64,000 bases of DNA from assembly GCF_023703325.1 (NCBI RefSeq), contig NZ_JAMQGM010000031.1, positions 1 through 64,000 on the forward strand, given 5' to 3'. The DNA comes from Streptomyces meridianus. GTDB lineage: Bacteria > Actinomycetota > Actinomycetes > Streptomycetales > Streptomycetaceae. The notes beneath the pieces were generated by a model, which saw only the letters and a program-made list of their open reading frames with translations, ran no database searches and was not told the origin of the DNA. The translations under genes were made by a program, and so were the position numbers. Numbering within the stretch: position 1 is the stretch's first letter; each line of letters opens with the position of its first letter. Shown piece by piece: positions 1 to 9,106 of this stretch.

Positions 1-18
1 TACTGACTCAGGACACTA

Positions 19-73
19 GGGTCTGTCTGACAGACCCCAGCAGTCCGGCCCCCGGCGGGGGACGCCGGGGGCC
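19..73 (-). terminator. Hairpins downstream of pgi
   Basis: Two stem-loops lie just beyond the pgi stop. One is short (9-nt arms at 19-27 and 29-37). The stronger has 11-nt G+C arms at 47-57 and 63-73 around a 5-nt loop. Position and strength fit a Rho-independent terminator for pgi; no U-tract is obvious, as is usual in Streptomyces. Confidence 0.6.
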
Positions 74-80
74 CGCGGGT

Positions 81-1739
81 TCAGCGCCCGCGCAGTGCGC
101 GGTACCGGGCGACCAGGGCAGCGGAGGAGCCGTCCAGTTCCTCGGCCCCGGTGCCCTCGGTGAGGACCGGCTCCATGCGCTTGGCCAGCACCTTGCCGAG
201 CTCCACGCCCCACTGGTCGAACGAGTCGATGTTCCACACGGCGCCCTGGACGAACACCTTGTGCTCGTACAGGGCCACGAGCTGGCCGAGCACGTTGGGG
301 GTGAGCTCGGTCGCGAGGATCGTGGTCGTGGGCCGGTTGCCCGGGAAGGTGCGGTGCGGCACCTGGTCGGCGGGCACGCCCTCGGCTGCGACCTCCTCCG
401 CCGTCCTGCCGAACGCGAGCGCCTGGCCCTGGGCGAACAGGTTGGCCATGAGCAGGTCGTGCTGGCCGGCGAGGTCGCCGAGTTCGTCGACCGGCCGGGC
501 GAACCCGATGAGATCGGCCGGAACGATCTTGGTGCCCTGGTGGAGCAACTGGTAATAGGCGTGCTGCCCGTTGGTGCCCGGGGTACCCCACACCACCGGT
601 CCGGTCTGCCAGGCCACGGGCCGGCCCTCGCGGTCCACGGACTTGCCGTTCGACTCCATGTCGAGCTGCTGGAGGTAGGCGGTGAAGCGCGACAGGTAGT
701 GGCTGTACGGCAGGACGGCGTGGGTCTGCGCGTCGTGGAAACCGCCGTACCAGATGCCGAGCAGGCCCATCAGCAGCGGTACGTTCCGCTCCGGCGGTGC
801 GGTCCGGAAGTGCTCGTCGACGACGTGGAACCCGGCCAGCATCTCGCGGAAGTGGTCCGGACCGATGGCGATCATCAGGGACAGCCCGATGGCCGAGTCG
901 TACGAGTAACGCCCGCCGACCCAGTCCCAGAACTCGAACATGTTGGAGGTGTCGATGCCGAACTTCGCCACCTCTGCGGCGTTCGTCGAGACGGCGACGA
1001 AGTGCTTGGCGACGGCCGATTCGTCCCCGCCGAGGCCGTCGACGAGCCAGCGCCGGGCGGCGGTGGCGTTGGTGACGGTCTCGATCGTGGTGAAGGTCTT
1101 GGAGGAGACGACGAACAGGGTCTCGGCCGGGTCGAGGTCGCGCAGCGCCTCGTGCAGGTCGGCGCCGTCGACGTTGGAGACGAACCGGAAGTCCAGGTTG
1201 CGGTCGGTGAAGGGCCGCAGGGACTCGTAGGCCATCGCGGGTCCGAGGTCGGATCCGCCGATGCCGATGTTCACGACCGTGCGGATGCGCCGGCCGGTGT
1301 GGCCCTTCCAGTCGCCGGAGCGGACGTGGCCCGCGAACACGGACATCCGGTTGAGCACCGAGTGCACCGCGGGCACGACGTTCCGGCCGTCGACCTCGAT
1401 GACGGTGTCGAGCGGAACGCGCAGCGCCGTGTGGAGCACCGCGCGGTTCTCGGTGTTGTTGATCTTCTCGCCGCGGAACATCGCGTCACGCAGCCCGGCG
1501 ACGCCGCAGGCCGCTGCGAGATCGCGCAGCAGACCCAGGGTCTCGTCCGTGACCAGGTGCTTGGAATAGTCCACGTGCAGGTCGCCGACCTGGAGCGCGA
1601 ACCGCTCGCCCCGACGGGGATCCTCGGCGAACAGCTCGCGCAACTGCACGTCGCCGAGCCGGCGCCGGTGCTCGCCCAGTGCGGTCCACTCCGGCATCCG
1701 GTCGAGCCCGGTGCGGCCTTCTGCGTTCATCTCGGACAT
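81..1739 (-). CDS. pgi: Glucose-6-phosphate isomerase
   Basis: This 552-aa cytosolic enzyme interconverts glucose-6-phosphate and fructose-6-phosphate, the entry step of glycolysis and gluconeogenesis. Its sequence shows the isomerase signatures NIGIGGSDLGP, GGRYSYDSAIGLSL and MESNGK, and the conserved segment GTNGQHAYYQLLHQG that carries the catalytic His. The length matches the usual 540-560 aa. I chose the ATG at 1739, which begins MSEMNAEGR, because a purine-rich AGAAG run precedes it; the open frame continues 37 codons upstream with composition that does not look like protein. It is divergent from the subtilisin gene and lies a few kb from four other glycolytic genes. Confidence 0.97.
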   Translation of the reverse strand: MSEMNAEGRTGLDRMPEWTALGEHRRRLGDVQLRELFAEDPRRGERFALQVGDLHVDYSKHLVTDETLGLLRDLAAACGVAGLRDAMFRGEKINNTENRAVLHTALRVPLDTVIEVDGRNVVPAVHSVLNRMSVFAGHVRSGDWKGHTGRRIRTVVNIGIGGSDLGPAMAYESLRPFTDRNLDFRFVSNVDGADLHEALRDLDPAETLFVVSSKTFTTIETVTNATAARRWLVDGLGGDESAVAKHFVAVSTNAAEVAKFGIDTSNMFEFWDWVGGRYSYDSAIGLSLMIAIGPDHFREMLAGFHVVDEHFRTAPPERNVPLLMGLLGIWYGGFHDAQTHAVLPYSHYLSRFTAYLQQLDMESNGKSVDREGRPVAWQTGPVVWGTPGTNGQHAYYQLLHQGTKIVPADLIGFARPVDELGDLAGQHDLLMANLFAQGQALAFGRTAEEVAAEGVPADQVPHRTFPGNRPTTTILATELTPNVLGQLVALYEHKVFVQGAVWNIDSFDQWGVELGKVLAKRMEPVLTEGTGAEELDGSSAALVARYRALRGR

Positions 1740-2078
1740 CAGCCCACTTCTTCTCGTACCTGCCCCGCTGCCACTCCAACCTAATTGATCAGGGCGAGTG
1801 CAAGGTGTCGGGCGGGTGTCCTGCGGACCACGTGCCGCGGTCGTCCGCAAAGAGACGTATTGCCCCTCGGCGGCACGATCCGTCCATCACCCCGTTTCAA
1901 CAGCTGATATGACTGTGCGTCACCGTGCAGGGAAGTGAAGTCGTGTACAGAGATCATTCACGTTGGAGATCTTGTCTTGGCCCTTCCGATCAGTCATCCT
2001 CCGAAGACGGGCAAGCGGACGAGACTCCCGGGTTCCCCCTTCCCGTCAGTACCCCAACCACGACGAGAAGGGCCTCGA
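1740..2078. promoter_or_regulatory. Divergent intergenic region pgi / subtilisin
   Basis: This 339-bp gap separates two divergent genes and must hold both promoters. It is less G+C-rich than the flanking genes. I see AT-rich hexamers such as TATGAC near 1909 but no -35/-10 pair good enough to assign. A GAGAAGG ribosome-binding site lies just before 2079. Confidence 0.4.
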
Positions 2079-3257
2079 ATGGCAGCGATACGTACGTCCC
2101 AACGCCGCCTCGCTTCCGGACTGCTGGCCGCGGCCATATCCACCGCGCTCGCAGCGGCCGGAACCGCCCCGGCGAGCGCCGCACCGGCCGCCCAGAGCGA
2201 TTACATCGTCACGCTCAAGGGCGCCGCGGGCCTCCTCGGGCTCGGCTCCGCGAAGTCCCGCAACGAGGCGCTGCTCTCCGAGCACGGCGGCACCCTGGGT
2301 CGCACGTTCACCTCGGTTCTCAACGGCTTCTCCGCCACGATGACCAAGGCCGAGGCCGCCGAACTCGCGGACGACCCCGCCGTCGCCTCCGTCCGGGCGG
2401 ACAAGAAGTTCACGATCAACACGACCCAGTCCAACCCTCCCTCGTGGGGCCTGGACCGGATCGACCAGCCGGATCTGCCGCTCAACAAGTCCTACACCTA
2501 CCCGACCAGTGCCGGCGAGGGCGTGACGGCCTACGTCATCGACACCGGTGTCCGGATCAGCCACAAGGACTTCGGCGGCCGGGCCTCCTACGGCTACGAC
2601 GCCGTCGACGGCGACTCCACCGCCCAGGACGGCCACGGCCACGGCACCCACGTCGCGGCCACCATCGCCGGTTCCTCCTACGGCGTCGCCAAGAAGGCGA
2701 AGATCGTCGGCGTCCGCGTCCTCGACAACGACGGTTCCGGTTCGACGGCTCAGGTCATCGCCGGCATCGACTGGGTGACCAAGCACGCGAAGAAGCCGGC
2801 CGTCGCCAACATGAGCCTCGGCGGCCTCGCCGACCCGGCGCTCGACGAGGCGGTGCGCACGTCCATCGCCTCCGGCATCACCTACGGGGTTGCGGCGGGC
2901 AACTCCTCCCTCCCCGCGGCCCTCCACTCGCCGGCCCGGGTCGGCGAAGCGATCACGGTCGGCGCCAGCGAGAAGAACGACGCCATGGCGTCCTACTCCA
3001 ACTTCGGGCCGGGCGTGGACATCTTCGCGCCGGGCACCTCGATCACCTCGGCCTGGAACACAAGCGACTCGGCGACCAACACGATCTCCGGCACCTCGAT
3101 GGCCACCCCGCACGTCGTCGGCGCTGCGGCACTCTACCTGTCCAAGAACCCGTCCAAGAATCCGGCGCAGGTGTCCGATGCGCTGACCGCGGCGGCCGCC
3201 CAGAACAAGATCAGCGGCGCGCTGCTGACCCCCAACCGGCTGCTTCAGGTCCCCTGA
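2079..3257 (+). CDS. Secreted subtilisin-like serine protease (S8)
   Basis: This 392-aa exported endopeptidase has a Sec-type signal peptide (residues 1-35, hydrophobic core then an AxA site). An inhibitor I9-type propeptide follows at about 40-110 (DYIVTLKG to ADKKF), then the S8 catalytic domain. The triad is visible: D155 in VIDTG, H191 in HGHGTHVA and S340 in GTSMATPHV. Length and layout match the proteinase K/aqualysin type without a C-terminal extension. The ATG at 2079 is chosen because it starts the signal peptide and follows GAGAAGG. The substrate is presumably bulk protein. The gene is monocistronic, with a strong terminator behind it. Confidence 0.93.
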   Translation: MAAIRTSQRRLASGLLAAAISTALAAAGTAPASAAPAAQSDYIVTLKGAAGLLGLGSAKSRNEALLSEHGGTLGRTFTSVLNGFSATMTKAEAAELADDPAVASVRADKKFTINTTQSNPPSWGLDRIDQPDLPLNKSYTYPTSAGEGVTAYVIDTGVRISHKDFGGRASYGYDAVDGDSTAQDGHGHGTHVAATIAGSSYGVAKKAKIVGVRVLDNDGSGSTAQVIAGIDWVTKHAKKPAVANMSLGGLADPALDEAVRTSIASGITYGVAAGNSSLPAALHSPARVGEAITVGASEKNDAMASYSNFGPGVDIFAPGTSITSAWNTSDSATNTISGTSMATPHVVGAAALYLSKNPSKNPAQVSDALTAAAAQNKISGALLTPNRLLQVP

Positions 3258-3269
3258 CCCCCACCACGC

Positions 3270-3319
3270 ACGAAGGTCCGGTTCGCATCCCCTGCGAGGG
3301 ATGCGAACCGGACCTTCGT
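3270..3319 (+). terminator. Terminator of subtilisin gene
   Basis: A perfect inverted repeat has 22-nt arms at 3270-3291 and 3298-3319 around a 6-nt loop, 12 nt after the protease stop. This is one of the longest perfect stems in the window and very likely an intrinsic terminator. Confidence 0.85.
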
Positions 3320-3504
3320 CGTTCACGAGCATGCTGCGAGGTGCACACGGTCCTCGGCCGGCTGCCGGTTACCGGCCCGGAAAGCCGCAAAGCGCGGTGC
3401 AGCCCTGCCGGCTGCGGGCCGGACCCCGCCGGGGGCGGCCACTCGGTCCGGACCTCAGGGCACCGGCGCGGGGCGGGCCCGAGCCGAGCGGGATGCGAGG
3501 GCCC

Positions 3505-3564
3505 AGGGCGTGTTGTGAAAGTAGCGTCGTCCGCCCCTGGGGCGGGGCTTTCACAACACGCCCT
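3505..3564. repeat. Nested inverted repeat over the rbpA stop codon
   Basis: Perfect 17-nt arms (3505-3521 and 3548-3564) enclose a second perfect 7-nt stem (3531-3537 / 3539-3545). The distal arm runs into the TAG stop of rbpA (3563-3565). It can act as the rbpA terminator. The clean terminal repeats and internal palindrome also resemble a small non-coding mobile repeat; that second reading is inference. Confidence 0.55.
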
Positions 3565-3898
3565 AGATCTCGCCCCGCAGCTTGGCGAGGGCCTCCGCGA
3601 GAATGGCCTCGCCGTCGGCATCGCTGCGCCGCTCCCGCACGTAGGCCAGGTGGGTCTTGTACGGCTCGATGCGCGGCGGGTCCGGCGGGTTGTCCGGGTC
3701 CTTCCCGGCCGGGAAGCCGCACCGCGGGCAGTCCCACGTCTCGGGCACCTGTGCATCACTGGCGAAGCTCGGCTGCGTCTCGTGCCCGTTCGAACACCAG
3801 AAGGAGATGCGCAGGCGTGGGGCGGACTCGCCCCGCTCGGCCTCGCCCATCGGCCCCGCTCCGACCCGACTTCCTCGGATCGCGTTGCCACTTGCCAC
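3563..3898 (-). CDS. rbpA: RNA polymerase-binding protein RbpA
   Basis: RbpA is an actinobacterial transcription factor that binds RNA polymerase and the principal sigma factors and stabilises the open promoter complex. The 111-aa product has the disordered N-terminal tail with its basic stretch, and a core with metal-ligand-like residues C35, H39, C57 and C60 (CSNGH and CPRCG). The C-terminal sigma-interaction helix is RIEPYKTHLAYVRERR. The GTG start at 3898 has GGGAG about 12 nt upstream. It is slightly shorter than some homologues but looks complete. The hairpin at 3505-3564 reaches its stop codon. Confidence 0.95.
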   Translation of the reverse strand: MASGNAIRGSRVGAGPMGEAERGESAPRLRISFWCSNGHETQPSFASDAQVPETWDCPRCGFPAGKDPDNPPDPPRIEPYKTHLAYVRERRSDADGEAILAEALAKLRGEI

Positions 3899-4034
3899 GG
3901 TCGTAACTCCCTGCGTGATGGTGCTGCGAAGTTGCCCCAGTCTACGTAAGGCCCAACGCGCGTCCAGTAAAAGGAGTTACACAGCGCTCCCCGGGGACGC
4001 AAGCCTCATGATAGGCCGCGTATGCGACGGGACG

Positions 4035-4271
4035 TCAGCTGCCCAGCTTCACCAGGACGCCGAGCACCACAATGCAGGCGAACCACAGCAGGCCGATCAC
4101 GATCGTGATCCGGTCGAGGTTGCGCTCCGCAACGGACGAGCCACCGACGGAGGACTGCATGCCGCCACCGAACATGTCGGACAGTCCGCCGCCCTTCCCC
4201 TTGTGCATCAGCACCAGCATCATCAGCAGCACGCTGAAGACGAGCAGGGCGATCGAGAACCCTAGAACCAC
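4035..4271 (-). CDS. secG: Preprotein translocase subunit SecG
   Basis: SecG is the small membrane subunit of the SecYEG channel and helps SecA-driven export. This 78-aa protein has two hydrophobic helices (about residues 3-22 and 53-75). They are joined by the conserved loop LMHKGKGGGLSDMFGGG, diagnostic of SecG. The GTG start at 4271 gives the typical MVLGFSIALLVFS beginning. The gene lies about 105 nt downstream of tpiA in the same direction, the usual tpiA-secG arrangement of Streptomyces. Confidence 0.95.
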   Translation of the reverse strand: MVLGFSIALLVFSVLLMMLVLMHKGKGGGLSDMFGGGMQSSVGGSSVAERNLDRITIVIGLLWFACIVVLGVLVKLGS

Positions 4272-4376
4272 GGCTGGACCAACTCTCTCGGACTGTTGAC
4301 GGGCGACGGGGACCGGCCGGCGACGACGCCGGTCCGGCCCCCGACAGGGTACGACGGAGTACGGGCTCCGGCCTAC

Positions 4377-5165
4377 TTACTGGTCACGGAACCTGACGAT
4401 CTTGACGAACTCGTCCGCGTCGAGCGCCGCGCCGCCGATCAGCGCGCCGTCGACGTCGGGCTGGGCCATGATCGCGGCGATGTTGCCGGACTTGACCGAG
4501 CCGCCGTACTGGATGCGGACCTTGGCGGCCAGTTCCTCGCTGTGGAGCTCGGCCAGGCGCCTGCGGATCGCCCCGCAGACCTCCTGGGCGTCCTCCGGGG
4601 TGGCGACCTCACCGGTACCGATGGCCCACACCGGCTCGTACGCGATCACGATCCTTTCCACCTGCTCGGCCGGGACGCCCTCGAGGGCGCCGTCGACCTG
4701 CGCGAGGGTGTGGGCGACCTGGTTCCCGGCCTTGCGGACGTCCAGGCCCTCACCGACGCAGAGGATCGGGGTCAGGTCGTGACGGAAAGCGGCCTTGACC
4801 TTGGCGTTGACGATCTTCTCGTCCTCGGCGTGGTACTGCCTGCGCTCGGAATGCCCGATCGCCACGTACGTGCACTTCAGCTTGGCGAGCATCGGCCCGG
4901 AGATCTCGCCGGTGTAGGCGCCCGAGTCGTGGGCGGACAGGTCCTGGGCCCCGTACGCGATCTTCAGCTTGTCGCCGTCGACGAGGGTCTGCACGGACCG
5001 CAGGTCGGTGAAGGGCGGCAGGACCGCCACCTCGACGGCCTCGTAGTCCTTCTCGGTCAGTGCGAAGGCGAGCTTCTGGACATGGGCGATGGCCTCGAGA
5101 TGGTTGAGGTTCATCTTCCAGTTGCCGGCCATCAGCGGGGTGCGGCCGTTGGCGATGTCAGTCAT
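4377..5165 (-). CDS. tpiA: Triose-phosphate isomerase
   Basis: This enzyme interconverts dihydroxyacetone phosphate and glyceraldehyde-3-phosphate. The 262-aa TIM barrel shows GNWKMN (catalytic Lys), AIGHSERR (catalytic His), and YEPVWAIGTG (catalytic Glu), followed by the phosphate-binding GGSVK and GGAALDAD segments. The ATG at 5165 lies 7 nt after the pgk stop, so translation is probably coupled. The longer open frame upstream overlaps pgk and is rejected. Third gene of the gap-pgk-tpiA glycolytic set. Confidence 0.97.
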   Translation of the reverse strand: MTDIANGRTPLMAGNWKMNLNHLEAIAHVQKLAFALTEKDYEAVEVAVLPPFTDLRSVQTLVDGDKLKIAYGAQDLSAHDSGAYTGEISGPMLAKLKCTYVAIGHSERRQYHAEDEKIVNAKVKAAFRHDLTPILCVGEGLDVRKAGNQVAHTLAQVDGALEGVPAEQVERIVIAYEPVWAIGTGEVATPEDAQEVCGAIRRRLAELHSEELAAKVRIQYGGSVKSGNIAAIMAQPDVDGALIGGAALDADEFVKIVRFRDQ

Positions 5166-5172
5166 GCGGGGT

Positions 5173-6375
5173 TCAGTCCTCCAGTGCGGCAAGGCCGGGG
5201 AGCGTCTTGCCCTCGAGGTACTCGAGGCTGGCGCCACCACCGGTCGAAATGTGGCCGAATGCCTTCTCGTCGAAGCCCAGGATGCGCACCGCCGCGGCCG
5301 AGTCACCGCCGCCCACGACGGTGAAGGCCGGGTTGTCGACCAGGGCCTGGGCCACCGCGCGGGTGCCCTCGGCGTAATCGGGGTGCTCGAAGACGCCCAT
5401 CGGTCCGTTCCAGAAGACCGTTCTGGCGTCGGCGAGCTTCGAGGCGAAGAGCTTACGGCTCTCCGGCCCGATGTCGAGCCCCAGGAGATCGGCCGGGATC
5501 GCGTCCGCGGGGGCCGCGACCGGGTTGGCCGGCGCCTTCGTCTCCAGGTCCGGGAAACCTGCCGCGGCCATCACGTCGACGGGCAGGACAAACTCCACGC
5601 CGCGCTCGCGCGCCCGCGCCAGGTAGTCCGTGACCGCCGGGATCTGGTCCTCCTGCAGCAGCGACTTGCCCACCTCGTGGCCCTGGGCCTTGAGGAAGGT
5701 GTACGCCATGCCGCCGCCGATGAGAATGCGGTCCGCCTTCTCCAGCAGGTGCTCGATCACACCGAGCTTGTCCGAGACCTTGGCACCGCCGAGCACGACG
5801 GCGTAGGGACGCCGGACGTCCTCGGTGAGCTTCTTCAGGACGTCGACCTCGGCGGCGATCAGCCCGCCCGCGGCGTGCGGCAGGCGCGCCGGGAGGTCGT
5901 ACACCGACGCGTGCTTGCGGTGCACGGCGCCGAAGCCGTCCCCGACGTAGATGTCGGCGAGGGCCGCCAGGCTGTCGGCGAAGGCACCGCGCTCGGCGTC
6001 GTCCTTGCTCGTCTCACCCGGGTTGAAGCGGAGGTTCTCGAGCACCGCGATCCCGCCGTTTCCGAGTCCGGCCACGGTCTCCCGGGCGGACTCGCCGACG
6101 GTGTCGGAGGCGAAGGCGACGTCCTTGCCGAGGAGCTCGCCGATCCGGGCCGCGGCGGGCGCGAGCGTGTACCGGGGGTCTGGTGCGCCCTTGGGACGGC
6201 CCAGATGGGAGGCGACAATCACCTTGGCGCCCGCCTCCGCGAGCTTCCTGACCGTGGGCAGGACCGCCCGGATCCGGCCGTCGTCGGTGATCGTCGTGCC
6301 CTCGAGCGGCACGTTGAGGTCGGCGCGGAGGAAGACCCGCTTGCCGGACACGTCGAGGTCGTCGATCGTCTTCAT
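5173..6375 (-). CDS. pgk: Phosphoglycerate kinase
   Basis: The enzyme transfers the acyl phosphate of 1,3-bisphosphoglycerate to ADP. The 400-aa protein has the normal length and signatures: RADLNVPL at the N-terminus, SHLGRPKG, GGAKVSDKLG, NGPMGVFE and the nucleotide loop GGGDSAAAV near the C-terminus. The ATG at 6375 follows a good CAGGAG site. The gene is separated from gap by a hairpin at 6487-6533, so pgk-tpiA expression may depend on read-through or on its own promoter. Confidence 0.97.
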   Translation of the reverse strand: MKTIDDLDVSGKRVFLRADLNVPLEGTTITDDGRIRAVLPTVRKLAEAGAKVIVASHLGRPKGAPDPRYTLAPAAARIGELLGKDVAFASDTVGESARETVAGLGNGGIAVLENLRFNPGETSKDDAERGAFADSLAALADIYVGDGFGAVHRKHASVYDLPARLPHAAGGLIAAEVDVLKKLTEDVRRPYAVVLGGAKVSDKLGVIEHLLEKADRILIGGGMAYTFLKAQGHEVGKSLLQEDQIPAVTDYLARARERGVEFVLPVDVMAAAGFPDLETKAPANPVAAPADAIPADLLGLDIGPESRKLFASKLADARTVFWNGPMGVFEHPDYAEGTRAVAQALVDNPAFTVVGGGDSAAAVRILGFDEKAFGHISTGGGASLEYLEGKTLPGLAALED

Positions 6376-6486
6376 GTTCTGGACTCCTGGATAGCGCAAC
6401 TCTTCACGTGGAAAAACGGCGGCCGGCGACGGAGGTTTCCCTCGGTGCGGAACGTCTGCCGGCGGGCGGCGCGGCCGCCGGGGAAG

Positions 6487-6533
6487 ACGACGGGGCCCGT
6501 GCGGCGCGCTGTGCGCTGCACGGGCCCCGTCGT
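6487..6533 (-). terminator. Hairpin between gap and pgk
   Basis: A 16-nt perfect stem (6487-6502 / 6518-6533) with a 15-nt loop lies 27 nt after the gap stop. It would end or attenuate gap transcription before pgk and allow more gap than pgk mRNA. Confidence 0.7.
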
Positions 6534-6559
6534 TCACATCGTCGTGCCTGCCGAGGCGG

Positions 6560-7564
<1,005 letters not shown>

Positions 7565-7691
7565 GAACCGATCTCCTCGTTGGTGCGCCGGCACACGTGC
7601 CGGCGAGCTGTATGGGATGTCCCCGACCACACCCGACCCTACCCCTCCGGAACGCACCTGGTGACATCGGGCGGGCCGGGGACACCCGGGG

Positions 7692-8043
7692 TCAGCGGCC
7701 CAGTGCCCGCAGTGCCCCGCGCATCAGCCCGGTGCGGCCCGTCGCCGCGGTCACCGTGCTCCAGTCCGAATCCCAGGAGCACGGTGTCACCGGTGGTGAC
7801 GGCCGCAGAGGTACGGAACAGCTCACCGGAGCGCGCCCAGTCGGCCCCGTTCGCCGGGCTGCCCTCCGGCGGGCCGGGGACGGTCCACGGCCCGAGGTCC
7901 TGCTCGAACCCGCCGTCCTCCTGCCCGGTACCGCCGGTGACGAGCCGGGGGTTGTCCACGAACACACCCCGCCCGCCCGAACCGGGGTCGGTCACGTACG
8001 AGACGGACACCTCGACCCGCTCGCCGGCGTAGGCGCCCAGCAT
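7692..8043 (-). pseudogene. C-terminal relic of a secreted metallopeptidase
   Basis: The reading frame from about 8043 encodes YAGERVEVSVSYVTDP, GVFVDNPRLV, and SAAVTTGDTVLLGFGLEH. These phrases match my memory of C-terminal domains of Streptomyces immune-inhibitor-A-like or zinc-carboxypeptidase-like secreted peptidases. After GLEH (about 7759) the continuation VTAATGRTGLMRGALRALGR-stop lies in the next frame, so one extra base has broken the frame. No catalytic domain is present and the fragment begins just beyond the whiA terminator. I read it as a decayed remnant. Family assignment is by recall only. Confidence 0.55.
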
Positions 8044-8056
8044 GAAAGCGGACGGC

Positions 8057-8096
8057 GGACGGCCCCGGCCCCGCAGGAGGGGGGCCGGGACCGTCC
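8057..8096 (-). terminator. Terminator of the uvrC-rapZ-yvcK-whiA operon
   Basis: A 16-nt stem with one mismatch (8057-8072 / 8081-8096) and an 8-nt loop lies 20 nt beyond the whiA stop. Confidence 0.7.
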
Positions 8097-8116
8097 GGAA
8101 TCGGCGGAGGGGCCGG

Positions 8117-9106
8117 TCAGCCGACGAGACCGTCGGCCAGTTCCTCGGTCAGATTGGACTCGGTGCCGGGAATCCCCAGGTCCTGGGCCCGCTTGTCGGC
8201 CATCGCCAGCAGCCGGCGGATGCGGCCCGCGACCGCGTCCTTGGTCAGCGGCGGGTCGGCCAGGGCTCCCAGCTCCTCCAGCGACGCCTGCTTGTGCTCC
8301 ATCCGCAGCCGGCCCGCGGCGGCGAGATGGTCCGGGACCTCCTCGCCGAGGATTTCCAGCGCCCGCTGCACCCGGGCTCCCGCGGCGACGGCCGCCCGGG
8401 CGGAACGGCGCAGGTTGGCATCGTCGAAGTTGGCCAAGCGGTTGGCCGTCGCCCGGACCTCGCGGCGCATCCGCCGCTCCTCCCAGGCCAGGACCGACTC
8501 GTGCGCGCCGAGCCGGGTCAGCAGCGCACCGATGGCGTCGCCGTCGCGGACGACCACGCGGTCGACGCCGCGCACCTCGCGCGCCTTGGCCCCGATGGAG
8601 AGCCGACGGGCGGCTCCGACCAGCGCGAGCGCGGCCTCGGGGCCCGGGCAGGTCACCTCCAGCGAAGACGACCGGCCGGGTTCGGTCAGCGAGCCATGGG
8701 CGAGGAAGGCGCCGCGCCAGGCCGCCTCGGCGTCGCAGGTGGCCCCCGAGACCACCTGCGGGGGCAGCCCGCGGATCGGCCGGCCGCGGCCGTCGACCAG
8801 GCCGGTCTGCCGGGCCAGTTGGTCGCCGCCGGCCACCACGCGGACGACGTAACGGCTGCCGCGGCGCAGCCCGCCCGGTGCCATCACGACCAGGTCCGAG
8901 GCGTGGCCGAAGATCTCCAGGATGTCCTTGCGCAGCCGCCGCGCGGCAATGCCCGTGTCCAGCTCCGCCTCGATCACGATGCGACCGCTGACCAGATGCA
9001 GTCCGCCCGCGAACCGCAGGATGGAGGAGACCTCCGACTTCCGGCAGCAGGTCCGGGTCACCGGGAGCCTGGAGATCTCATCCTTCACCGCTGCCGTCAT
9101 CGCCAT
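8117..9106 (-). CDS. whiA: Sporulation regulator WhiA
   Basis: WhiA is a DNA-binding protein needed, with WhiB, to stop aerial growth and start sporulation septation in Streptomyces. The 329-aa product has the LAGLIDADG-homing-endonuclease-like N-terminal domain (SEVSSILRFAGGLHL, then GCxAExAWRGAFLAHG-type sequence) and a C-terminal helix-turn-helix (ASLEELGALADPPLTKDAVAGRIRRLL). The ATG at 9106 follows GGAAGG. An ATG two codons later (9100) forms an exact ATGA overlap with the yvcK stop, so either could be used. It is the last gene of the operon. Confidence 0.96.
   Translation of the reverse strand: MAMTAAVKDEISRLPVTRTCCRKSEVSSILRFAGGLHLVSGRIVIEAELDTGIAARRLRKDILEIFGHASDLVVMAPGGLRRGSRYVVRVVAGGDQLARQTGLVDGRGRPIRGLPPQVVSGATCDAEAAWRGAFLAHGSLTEPGRSSSLEVTCPGPEAALALVGAARRLSIGAKAREVRGVDRVVVRDGDAIGALLTRLGAHESVLAWEERRMRREVRATANRLANFDDANLRRSARAAVAAGARVQRALEILGEEVPDHLAAAGRLRMEHKQASLEELGALADPPLTKDAVAGRIRRLLAMADKRAQDLGIPGTESNLTEELADGLVG

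Noticed and set aside
1925..3949. 674-aa plus-strand open frame over the subtilisin and rbpA
   Set aside because: Arg/Pro/Gly-rich low-complexity composition from a shifted frame of the real protease gene; no family match.
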